Shown piece by piece: positions 7,776 to 13,387 of a stretch of DNA of 19,639 nucleotides (positions are counted from its first letter, which is position 1; every line of letters starts with the position of its first letter). The stretch comes from CAZMCC01 sp964564695. GTDB taxonomy: Bacteria > Planctomycetota > Phycisphaerae > Phycisphaerales > UBA1924. Location of the stretch: contig CAZMCC010000075.1 of assembly GCA_964564695.1 (NCBI GenBank), forward strand, positions 1-19,639. Reading direction: 5' to 3'. The notes under the pieces were generated by a model. That model made no database searches. It was not told the DNA's origin and saw only the letters and a program-made list of their open reading frames with translations. The position numbers were made by a program, and so were the translations under genes.

Positions 7776-8872
7776 GTGCGGAGCGTGCACCACGAACGCC
7801 GGCGCCGCTGCGCCTGGTGGGAGGGGTGGGGGGTGTGGGGACCCGGGAGGGAGACCTCATCGCTGTCCGGCTGGGGTCGCTGGTGGAGGCGTTGGGGGGG
7901 CAGCGCATTCCCGTGCGGGAGACGGAGGCCATCCGCGAGGAACTGGCGTCGCACCTGCACGATCGGGTGCGCGATCTTGAGATTACGGGGATGACGGAGG
8001 ACGACGCCGTGCGGTGCGCGGCGGCGGAGCTTGGCGACGTATCGCAGCTGGCCCGGCGTTACCGCGAGGCCCGCACACTGCCCAGAAGGAGGCTCATCAT
8101 GAACCTGTCCATGTTCGCGATTGCCGGTGCCGCCCTCGTGGTCGGCGGGGTCACACTGTCTCAACAGGGGAGCGGTTCGCGCGTGTCGGTCTTTGCGCCG
8201 GCGCAGCCGACGGCCGAGGAACGGACCACGCTTGCCCGCACGGTGCAGGCGGACTTCAAGGACGCGACCGTCGGGGATGTGTTCTCGTTCGTCTCGCAGA
8301 CGATCGGGATGCCCGTGAACGTGGCGTGGAGCTCGATGCCGGGTGTCAGCCCGGAAGACCGTGTCAGCTTTGTCGAGAAGAACGCCGACCTCCGCACGAT
8401 CCTCTTCGAGGTGGGGGAGGATCTCGGGTCGGGGACCGACTGGACCCTCGACTACCGCATCGCCGATGGGGCCGTTCGCGTCGGCACGCAGGAGTACTTT
8501 GACCGGCGCGAGCTGGTCCTGGCGAGCTATGACCTGAGCGCCTTCGCCAACGATGTTTCAGGAGAGGAAGTCGCCGAGCTCATCAAGACGTTCGTGAACT
8601 CGTCGGGCTGGGACGACAACGGCGGGACGCTGGCCCGGATGTCGCTCGTCGGGACCCGGATGTTTGTCGAGGCGCCGCGGCGCTACCACGTCCAGATCCA
8701 GTGGTTTATCGACGAGCTGGGCAAGCAGCCCGGTGAGGGCCACGCGACGGGCGATACGACTCTCCGTGAGAAGATCGATGTTGGGGACAAGGTTCACGAG
8801 TCGCTTTCGCCGGCGAAGGAGGTGCTCGATTCGCACTTGCCGGCGAAGTCCAGCACGGCTCCGACCCGTTAG
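7772..8872 (+). CDS. membrane protein: PadR-partner helical domain + periplasmic secretin-N-like domain
   Basis: The product is 366 aa and not assigned to a named family. Residues about 28-105 form a helical segment with EEL..HLHDRVRDLEITGMTEDDAVRCAAAELGD, the pattern of the HAAS/DUF1700-like or 'permease prefix' domain often encoded next to padR. PRRRLI then precedes one membrane segment (about 110-130), placing the N-terminus in the cytosol. The periplasmic part (about 150-335) has VQADFKDATVGDVFSFVSQTIG, then TILFEVGEDLG, and ends with SLVGTRMFVEAPRRYHVQIQWFIDEL, resembling STN/secretin N-domain proteins of planctomycetes. No secretin pore domain follows. The start overlaps the padR stop by 4 nt. 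An internal ATG at 8099 has a near-perfect Shine-Dalgarno. The last 4 bp overlap the end of the convergent PHP gene. Function is unknown; control by PadR and a sensing or anti-sigma-like role are inferences. Confidence 0.8.
   Translation: MSAERAPRTPAPLRLVGGVGGVGTREGDLIAVRLGSLVEALGGQRIPVRETEAIREELASHLHDRVRDLEITGMTEDDAVRCAAAELGDVSQLARRYREARTLPRRRLIMNLSMFAIAGAALVVGGVTLSQQGSGSRVSVFAPAQPTAEERTTLARTVQADFKDATVGDVFSFVSQTIGMPVNVAWSSMPGVSPEDRVSFVEKNADLRTILFEVGEDLGSGTDWTLDYRIADGAVRVGTQEYFDRRELVLASYDLSAFANDVSGEEVAELIKTFVNSSGWDDNGGTLARMSLVGTRMFVEAPRRYHVQIQWFIDELGKQPGEGHATGDTTLREKIDVGDKVHESLSPAKEVLDSHLPAKSSTAPTR
8084..8101 (+). promoter_or_regulatory. strong internal ribosome binding site and ATG
   Basis: AGAAGGAGG at 8084-8092 is almost fully complementary to the 16S anti-Shine-Dalgarno and sits 6 nt before the in-frame ATG 8099. 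Initiation there would give a 257-aa protein starting MNLSMFAIAGAALVVGG, i.e. the membrane segment plus the periplasmic domain without the cytosolic domain. Confidence 0.5.
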
Positions 8873-9627
8873 TGAGCTATCGCGGTGTGCCGGCGGGGCG
8901 AGCCACGCCACGCGGCGGTCGCGCTGCGACGCGCCATGTCGAAGACCCACGGGCGGGTGAAGCAGCCGCGTCCCCAGTAGCGGAGCATTTCGCGGGTCGA
9001 GTGGGCCCCGGGGACGAGTTCGGTGCGGTGAGCGGCGACCGCGCGGAGTACGCCGGCGACGTTGAACTCGTCGCATGTCACGAGCGTGTGGGCCCGGCCG
9101 ACGGCGGCGGCGAAGTGGGCGTCGGAGCCGGCGATCACGGGGAGCCCGTGGGCGGCGGCGAATTCGCCGGCCGAGCGGTTGCTGCCGGGCTCGATGGTCT
9201 TGCTGTTCCAGGCCTCGACGGCGTCGAAGGGGACGGCCTCGAGCGTCGCCTGGCCGACGCCGGAGCGGAGGCGGTCGAAGGGGTGGGCGGCGGCGGCGAT
9301 TGCGCCGCGCGCGTGGGCGAGCTGCGCGGCCTCGGCCGCGGGGATCGGCTCGGGGGTATCGAAGGTTGTTCCCAGAACGAGCACGTGGCCTTCGATGCAA
9401 CTTACTTCAACGCCGGGGATCACGAGGAAGCCGTCGACGGGCGCACCCGAGGGATCGGCCAGGCCGAGGGCGCACAGGCGGGAGTACGCGGCCGAGCGGT
9501 CGTGGTCGGTGATGGCGATGGCGTCGAGGCCGGCGTGGCGAGCGGCTTCGACGACCGCTTCGGGGCGGTCGAGCGCGTCGGGGCTGACGCGGGTGTGCAC
9601 ATGGAAGTCGACACGGCGCGTATCCAC
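8869..9627 (-). CDS. PHP-domain metal-dependent phosphoesterase
   Basis: The product is 252 aa from GTG 9627. PHP metal-binding motifs occur in order: DFHVHTRVSPDA near the N-terminus, AITDHDR, PGVEVSC, AAAAHPFDRL and IAGSDAHF. These are typical of stand-alone PHP phosphoesterases (PHP_C/TrpH-like), which hydrolyse phosphoester or nucleotide substrates; the actual substrate is not evident. The frame continues upstream to ATG 9663 and TTG 9678, but that extension (SSCHLPTILFI) uses codons rare here (ATA, CTT, TCA, TGT) and has no Shine-Dalgarno, so I prefer GTG 9627, where the PHP domain begins as usual. A GATACT hexamer 7 nt before the GTG suggests a leaderless transcript. The 3' end overlaps the convergent membrane-protein gene by 4 bp. 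The C-terminal 35 residues are Arg/His-rich. Confidence 0.88.
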   Translation of the reverse strand: MDTRRVDFHVHTRVSPDALDRPEAVVEAARHAGLDAIAITDHDRSAAYSRLCALGLADPSGAPVDGFLVIPGVEVSCIEGHVLVLGTTFDTPEPIPAAEAAQLAHARGAIAAAAHPFDRLRSGVGQATLEAVPFDAVEAWNSKTIEPGSNRSAGEFAAAHGLPVIAGSDAHFAAAVGRAHTLVTCDEFNVAGVLRAVAAHRTELVPGAHSTREMLRYWGRGCFTRPWVFDMARRSATAAWRGSPRRHTAIAH

Positions 9628-9634
9628 GATGAAA

Positions 9635-9640
9635 AGTATC
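9635..9640 (-). promoter_or_regulatory. candidate -10 for leaderless PHP mRNA
   Basis: GATACT on the minus strand ends 7 nt before GTG 9627. The same hexamer is the -10 of the much clearer HU-gene promoter at 10448-10453. No good -35 is seen at 16-18 nt (ATGTCA at best). Confidence 0.3.
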
Positions 9641-9743
9641 GTGGGCAGATGACAGCTTGACATACAACATGCCGTCAAAGTTGCGTAAAGACAACCTTAG
9701 ACGCCGCGCATCCGGGCGCATGTTGAAGAAGTCTTGACGAACG

Positions 9744-9761
9744 GGCCCTCGCTGCGGGGCC
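9744..9761 (-). terminator. weak hairpin after the HU-like gene
   Basis: GGCCC (9744-9748) pairs with GGGCC (9757-9761) just past the stop codon on the minus strand. The stem is only 5 bp and no T-run follows, so termination here is uncertain. Confidence 0.2.
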
Positions 9762-9767
9762 GCGGCG

Positions 9768-10166
9768 TTACCGGCCCGAGCGTCCGTTGAGCGGGCCGTT
9801 GCGCGAGGAGGAGGGGTGGGCGCCGACGGGGGCGGCGTCTTCCTCGTCGTTCATATCGCGGAGGGCGGCTTCGAGGCCGGGGAGGTCGACCATCCCCTGT
9901 TTGAGCAGACGCCCGGCTTTGAAGCGGGCGCTGCGCTTGGCGGGGACCTCGACGCGCTGGAGGGTCTTGGGGTTCTGCGCGATGCGCGGGGCGCGGTGCT
10001 TGACCTCGAAGACGCCGAAGTCGCGGAACTCGAGCCGGTTGCCCCGGGCGAGCTCGACCATGATCTGGGCCAGGAACCGCTGCACCGTTCGCTTGACGTC
10101 CGAGCGCTTCTGCCCGGTCTCCTCGGCGATGCGGTCAATAAGTTCCTTCTTGGTCACGGTGTGCAT
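9768..10166 (-). CDS. HU/IHF-family nucleoid DNA-binding protein
   Basis: The product is 132 aa, made of a core of about 90 residues plus a C-terminal tail of about 35. The core reads TKKELIDRIAEETGQKRSDV at the N-terminus, then FRDFGVFEVKHRAPRIAQNP (the beta-arm base and the G-x-F motif), and VPAKRSARFKAGRLLK, matching HU and IHF. These proteins bind and bend DNA as dimers in the nucleoid. The tail (ALRDMNDEEDAAPVGAHPSS...) is acidic then Ser/Arg-rich and not part of the usual fold. ATG 10166 is preceded by AGAGAAGAG, and the homologous N-terminus begins right there; the frame open to 10388 is leader RNA. The gene is monocistronic with its own promoter and a long leader. Whether it is closer to HU or IHF cannot be settled by eye. 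Confidence 0.94.
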   Translation of the reverse strand: MHTVTKKELIDRIAEETGQKRSDVKRTVQRFLAQIMVELARGNRLEFRDFGVFEVKHRAPRIAQNPKTLQRVEVPAKRSARFKAGRLLKQGMVDLPGLEAALRDMNDEEDAAPVGAHPSSSRNGPLNGRSGR

Positions 10167-10304
10167 GGATGGCTCTTCTCTCACGGGACACCTGTACCCG
10201 AGGGAAACCGCCCCCCACCGCCCGCGCGAATGCGGACGGCCGACGTGAACGCGCGCGACGCGGCCACACCGACGGAGACCCTCATTCCCGAACGACCTGG
10301 AACG

Positions 10305-10327
10305 CCCCGGCAAAGACTTGGCCGGGG
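10305..10327 (-). other. leader hairpin 2
   Basis: CCCCGGC (10305-10311) and GCCGGGG (10321-10327) form a perfect 7-bp stem with a 9-nt loop, about 140 nt upstream of the start codon. There is no T-run on the minus strand, so it looks like a structural element rather than a terminator. Confidence 0.5.
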
Positions 10328-10354
10328 GAAAACCCACGGGACCTGCGGCCGATA

Positions 10355-10399
10355 GCACGCTACCTGGGACCACGCTACCTGCGATCAAGCTACCGGCGA
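10355..10399. repeat. three 15-nt imperfect tandem repeats
   Basis: On the plus strand the units are GCACGCTACCTGGGA (10355-10369), CCACGCTACCTGCGA (10370-10384) and TCAAGCTACCGGCGA (10385-10399). All share GCTACC at the same phase (GGTAGC on the transcribed sense of the HU-like gene). Confidence 0.75.
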
Positions 10400-10447
10400 C
10401 CCGTGATCGGGCTGCGGCCAGAATGGCCGCCGGGACCCGACAAGCCC

Positions 10448-10476
10448 AGTATCACCGATTTCCAAGCCCCGGTCAA
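10448..10476 (-). promoter_or_regulatory. sigma70-type promoter for the HU-like gene
   Basis: On the minus strand TTGACC (10476-10471) is followed after exactly 17 nt by GATACT (10453-10448). That is 5/6 and 4/6 matches to the consensus -35 and -10 with ideal spacing. Predicted transcription start is near 10441. It is the clearest promoter in the window. Confidence 0.65.
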
Positions 10477-10570
10477 TAGGGGACTTGGGCGCATGTAAGC
10501 CGGAATTCACCCCGTCCGTTTGCAGGGTGTTCGTATAGCCAATGGGTGTTGAGGAGCGGCGTGCCGGAAG

Positions 10571-10747
10571 AGGCGTACGCGGAGCACGCGGAGGAGCGCG
10601 GAGGAACGCGGAGCAAGGCAGGGAAGCAGCAAAGAAGCTCCGGGATGACAGGCGTGTTCCGGCGGTGATCGCCAACACCCTTGCGCCCATCCAATCTTCT
10701 TTTCTTCTCCGCGTTCCTCCGCGCTGCTCCGCGCACTGGGCGTACCT
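10571..10747. repeat. inverted pair of CGCGGAGG tandem arrays
   Basis: The left array has four units: ACGCGGAGC (10577), ACGCGGAGG (10586), AGCGCGGAGG (10595) and AACGCGGAGC (10605). The right array is its inverse: 10707-10724 is the exact reverse complement of GCGCGGAGGAACGCGGAG (10596-10613), with weaker complementarity extending out to GGCGTAC/GGCGTACC. About 93 nt separate the arms. The whole lies 3' of the outer-membrane gene. Confidence 0.75.
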
Positions 10748-10786
10748 GTCTTTTCGCGTTCGCACGAGGAGCAGCGGAGATCAGTA

Positions 10787-11710
10787 TCAGAAGCGGATGA
10801 CGACGCCGGCGTAGACGCCCGCGGTCTCGCCGTTGAGGCTGAATTCCTGGTCGGCGTCGGCGTCGCTGAGCCAGTAGGCGAGCTGGCGCCATCCGATCTG
10901 GAGGCCGACGTTCTCGCAGGGTCGCCATTGGAACCCGGCGATGATGTCGAACGACGCGATGGAGCGGTCGGAGTCGGCCATGCCGCCGCCGGAGAGCTCG
11001 AGGTCGAGGGTGAAGTCCTCGGCGAGCTCGAGCTCGGCGCGGGCGCCGACGATGAGTTCGGCGTAGAACTGGTCGGTGCCGGTGGTGCCGGCCCGGGCCG
11101 GCGCGAGCGACTGGAGCGAGATGTCGATGTCGTGGAGGCGCCCGCCGCCGAAGGCGTAGAGGCGCAGCACGGCGGGGACGGCGTCCTCGGGCTTCTCTGA
11201 CGCGGCGGCGAAGTCGTGCGTCCAGAAGAGGTAGCCGGCGGTGAGCTGGACGGTGGTCCAGTCGTACTGGTTCCGCATCGTGTCGTTGTCGGCGACGCTG
11301 AGGCTGCCGATCTGGAAGGCGGAGTTGGAGGTGGTCTCGATGTCGGCGGAGTAGTCGGCGCCGGAGAAGCTGAAGCGCCAGCGGTCGGCGTTGATGTGGA
11401 TTTCGGCGGCTGGGGAGACGCGGCTGGTGTCGAGATTGAGGGTCGAGAGCTGGACCTCGCCGGCGCCGCCGGGGAGCGTGAGGTCGCCGGCGGGGCCGGC
11501 GTACCAGACGACGGGCTCGACCTGCACGGTCCAGGTCGGGAGCGGGCTCAGGTTGAGCTTGAGTGCGGGGTCGTCGGAGGGGGCGGGGGTGTCCGCAGGG
11601 GTCGCGGCCGGGGCGGCGGATTGGGCCAGCGCGGCGCCAATATGTCCGAGCCCGGCGGTTGCCAGCAGGATGGCCGCCCCCGACACTTGCATCCACGCGC
11701 CAGTCTTCAC
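10787..11710 (-). CDS. outer-membrane beta-barrel-like protein of unknown function
   Basis: The product is 307 aa. GTG 11710 is chosen because GGAGG lies 7 nt upstream; it gives a clear signal peptide (KTGAWMQVSGAAILLATAG, cleavage near ALA-QS, residue about 30). A Pro/Ala/Asp-rich linker follows (APAATPADTPAPSDDP), then alternating hydrophobic/polar stretches typical of beta strands (TWTVQVEPVVWYAG, RWRFSFSGADYSADI, AELELAEDFTLDLELSGGG, SFDIIAGFQWRP) with many Trp/Tyr/Phe, and a C-terminal GVYAGVVIRF ending in Phe like an outer-membrane insertion signal. I recognise no specific family. ATG 11692 is a fallback start without its own Shine-Dalgarno. It is divergent from arfB across 66 nt. Confidence 0.8.
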   Translation of the reverse strand: MKTGAWMQVSGAAILLATAGLGHIGAALAQSAAPAATPADTPAPSDDPALKLNLSPLPTWTVQVEPVVWYAGPAGDLTLPGGAGEVQLSTLNLDTSRVSPAAEIHINADRWRFSFSGADYSADIETTSNSAFQIGSLSVADNDTMRNQYDWTTVQLTAGYLFWTHDFAAASEKPEDAVPAVLRLYAFGGGRLHDIDISLQSLAPARAGTTGTDQFYAELIVGARAELELAEDFTLDLELSGGGMADSDRSIASFDIIAGFQWRPCENVGLQIGWRQLAYWLSDADADQEFSLNGETAGVYAGVVIRF

Positions 11711-11776
11711 GCCCGTTCCTCCGGCAACGATTGTGCTCCGCCCGATCCCCGATAGAAGCGGAGACAGGATACCGCC

Positions 11777-12259
11777 ATGAGCCGAGTGCCACCCCCAGCC
11801 GCATCGAATCTGCCCGGAGGGCCGGAACCGGACCCGGCGCCGTTGGGGGGAGTGGAGGTTGCGCCCGGCGTGCGCGTGGGGGCGGACGTGCTGCGGTTCA
11901 GTTTTTCGCGGAGCGCCGGGCCGGGTGGGCAGAACGTCAACAAGCTCTCGACGAAGGCGGAGCTGCGCGTGCGGCTCATCGACCTGCCGATCCCGCATCG
12001 GGCGTTGGTGCGGCTGCGGGCGAGCGCGGGGAGCCGCGTGACGGAGGCGGGGGAGCTGATCCTGGTGGCGCAGTCGGAGCGGTCGCAGCACGCGAACCGT
12101 GAGAACTGCCTGGAGAAGCTGCGCGAGCTGGTGGTGCGGGCGATGGTGGAGCCGAAGGTGCGTCGGAAGACCAAGCCGTCGCGGGGCTCGGTCGAGCGGC
12201 GGATCCGGGAGAAGAAGTCGCGGTCGAAGATCAAGAAGGATCGGCGGGGGGAGGATTGA
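11777..12259 (+). CDS. arfB: alternative ribosome-rescue factor / peptidyl-tRNA hydrolase ArfB
   Basis: ArfB (YaeJ, ICT1-like) enters stalled ribosomes without a stop codon and hydrolyses peptidyl-tRNA. The 160-aa product has the release-factor GGQ loop SRSAGPGGQNVNKLSTKAEL (GGQ at about 50-52), the conserved ERSQHANRENCLEKL helix, and a basic C-terminal tail (RIREKKSRSKIKKDRR) that in this family lies in the mRNA entry channel. The domain-3-only layout and the tail distinguish it from full-length RF1/RF2. The N-terminus is about 25 residues longer than in E. coli and Pro/Gly-rich. ATG 11777 follows GGAGACAGG. TTGTGC (11731) and TAGAAG (11753), 16 nt apart, are a weak candidate promoter in the shared divergent spacer. 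Confidence 0.92.
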   Translation: MSRVPPPAASNLPGGPEPDPAPLGGVEVAPGVRVGADVLRFSFSRSAGPGGQNVNKLSTKAELRVRLIDLPIPHRALVRLRASAGSRVTEAGELILVAQSERSQHANRENCLEKLRELVVRAMVEPKVRRKTKPSRGSVERRIREKKSRSKIKKDRRGED

Positions 12260-12264
12260 ACGAG

Positions 12265-12284
12265 CCCTCCGCGCGAGCGGAGGG
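12265..12284 (+). terminator. hairpin after arfB
   Basis: CCCTCCGC (12265-12272), the GNRA-type tetraloop GCGA, and GCGGAGGG (12277-12284) form a perfect 8-bp stem 5 nt after the arfB stop. No T-run follows, so it may be a weak terminator or a 3'-end stabiliser. Confidence 0.5.
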
Positions 12285-12352
12285 TGAACGATCGCCTGCG
12301 CGGGTGACCTCGTAGCGTCGAACGCGCTCGGTAGCGGACCTTAACCCTTTGG

Positions 12353-12382
12353 TTGCGCAAAGGGCTCGTTCAGACCTACCAT
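12353..12382 (+). promoter_or_regulatory. candidate promoter giving a leaderless ABC-operon mRNA
   Basis: TTGCGC (12353-12358) and TACCAT (12377-12382) are 18 nt apart. The hexamer ends 6 nt before GTG 12389, which has no Shine-Dalgarno, so the mRNA could begin at or next to the start codon. Confidence 0.35.
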
Positions 12383-12388
12383 CGCCGC

Positions 12389-13387
12389 GTGTCCAACGCC
12401 ATCGTCATCGAGGGAGTCACGAAAACCTTCGGGCCCAAGGTCGCTGTCAGCGACCTGAACCTGACGGTGCCGACCGGCAGCCTCACCGGGTTCATCGGGC
12501 CGAACGGCGCGGGTAAGACGACGACCATCCGCATGGTCATGTCGATCATCTTCCCCGACCGCGGCAACATCAACGTGCTGGGGAAGCGGTCCGCCGTCGA
12601 GAGCAAGGACCGGATCGGGTACCTGCCCGAGGAACGCGGCGTCTATCGCACGATGAAGGTGGTCGACTTCCTGACCTACATGGCCAAGCTCAAGGGCGTC
12701 GACTCCGGGGCGGCCCGGACCAAGAGCCTCGAGTGGCTCGGGCGCGTCGGCCTGGGCGACGTCGCCCGCAAGAAGTGCCAGGAACTCTCCAAGGGCATGC
12801 AGCAGAAGGTGCAGTTCGTCACGAGCGTGATCCACGAGCCCGAGCTGCTCATCCTCGACGAGGTGTTCAGCGGGCTCGATCCCGTGAACCGGCGCCTGAT
12901 GCGCGACCTCATCGACGAGCAGCACCTCAAGGGGCGCACGATCGTCTTCTCGACCCACGCGATGTTCGAGGCCGAGCAGCTGTGCGACCACCTCTTCATG
13001 ATCCACAACGGCAAGAAGGTCCTCGACGCTCCGATGAGCCAGCTGCGCAGCCTCATGGACCCGCGCACGCTCGTGGTGGACCCCGATGACCAGGGCGACG
13101 CGAGCTACCTCGAGCGCCTCGACGGCGTCGACTTCATCCAGAAGAGCGCGACCAAGGGCGGCGGCTGGGAGGTCCGCGTGAAGGACGGCGAGGAGATCCA
13201 CGCCGTCATGGCCCGTGTTGTGGCCGCGGCCCCGGTGCGCCGCGTCGAGATCAAGCGGGTCGGACTCGAGGATGTGTTCATCAAGCTCGTGCAGGCGACG
13301 GGAGAGAAGCCGCCGAGCCTGGGCGAGCTGACGCGCGAAGCGAACGCCGAAGCGGACGCCGAGCAGGCGGAGGTGACCGGTGCGTAA
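12389..13387 (+). CDS. ABC transporter ATP-binding protein (NatA-like exporter)
   Basis: The product is 332 aa. The nucleotide-binding domain shows Walker A GPNGAGKTTT (Lys43), the signature LSKGMQQKVQ (133-142), Walker B LLILDEVFSGLDP (Asp157, Glu158) and the switch His190 in FSTHAMFEAE. The signature has K in place of the usual G (LSKGM for LSGGQ), common in ABC-2-type exporters. The C-terminal 100 residues resemble the DUF4162 tail of NatA-like ATPases, followed by an acidic extension. It drives the membrane permease encoded immediately downstream, whose GTG overlaps this gene's end by 8 nt. GTG 12389 is chosen as the normal domain start; TTG 12353 would overlap the candidate promoter. Substrate is unknown; Na+ or drug export are family possibilities. 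Confidence 0.93.
   Translation: MSNAIVIEGVTKTFGPKVAVSDLNLTVPTGSLTGFIGPNGAGKTTTIRMVMSIIFPDRGNINVLGKRSAVESKDRIGYLPEERGVYRTMKVVDFLTYMAKLKGVDSGAARTKSLEWLGRVGLGDVARKKCQELSKGMQQKVQFVTSVIHEPELLILDEVFSGLDPVNRRLMRDLIDEQHLKGRTIVFSTHAMFEAEQLCDHLFMIHNGKKVLDAPMSQLRSLMDPRTLVVDPDDQGDASYLERLDGVDFIQKSATKGGGWEVRVKDGEEIHAVMARVVAAAPVRRVEIKRVGLEDVFIKLVQATGEKPPSLGELTREANAEADAEQAEVTGA

Larger units (their letters stand above)
10167..10441 (-). promoter_or_regulatory. long structured leader of the HU-like gene
   Basis: If transcription starts about 7 nt after the -10, the mRNA has a 5' leader of about 275 nt. Near its 5' end lies a hairpin with arms GCGGCCA (10414-10420) and TGGCCGC (10424-10430). Three 15-nt repeats follow (10355-10399), then a second hairpin, CCCCGGC (10305-10311) with GCCGGGG (10321-10327), and finally the ribosome binding site. 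There is no credible short ORF. It does not match a riboswitch I recognise. Confidence 0.5.
10442..10786. other. repeat-rich spacer between the HU-like and outer-membrane genes
   Basis: This stretch of about 345 nt holds the HU promoter at its left end and an inverted pair of CGCGGAGG-type arrays (10571-10747). No coding sequence is supported. A 5-bp CACCC/GGGTG hairpin lies near 10510-10530. Confidence 0.6.

Noticed and set aside
10305..10327. leader hairpin as a transcription terminator
   Set aside because: There is no T-run on the minus strand after the stem, and the HU-like gene lies downstream of it.
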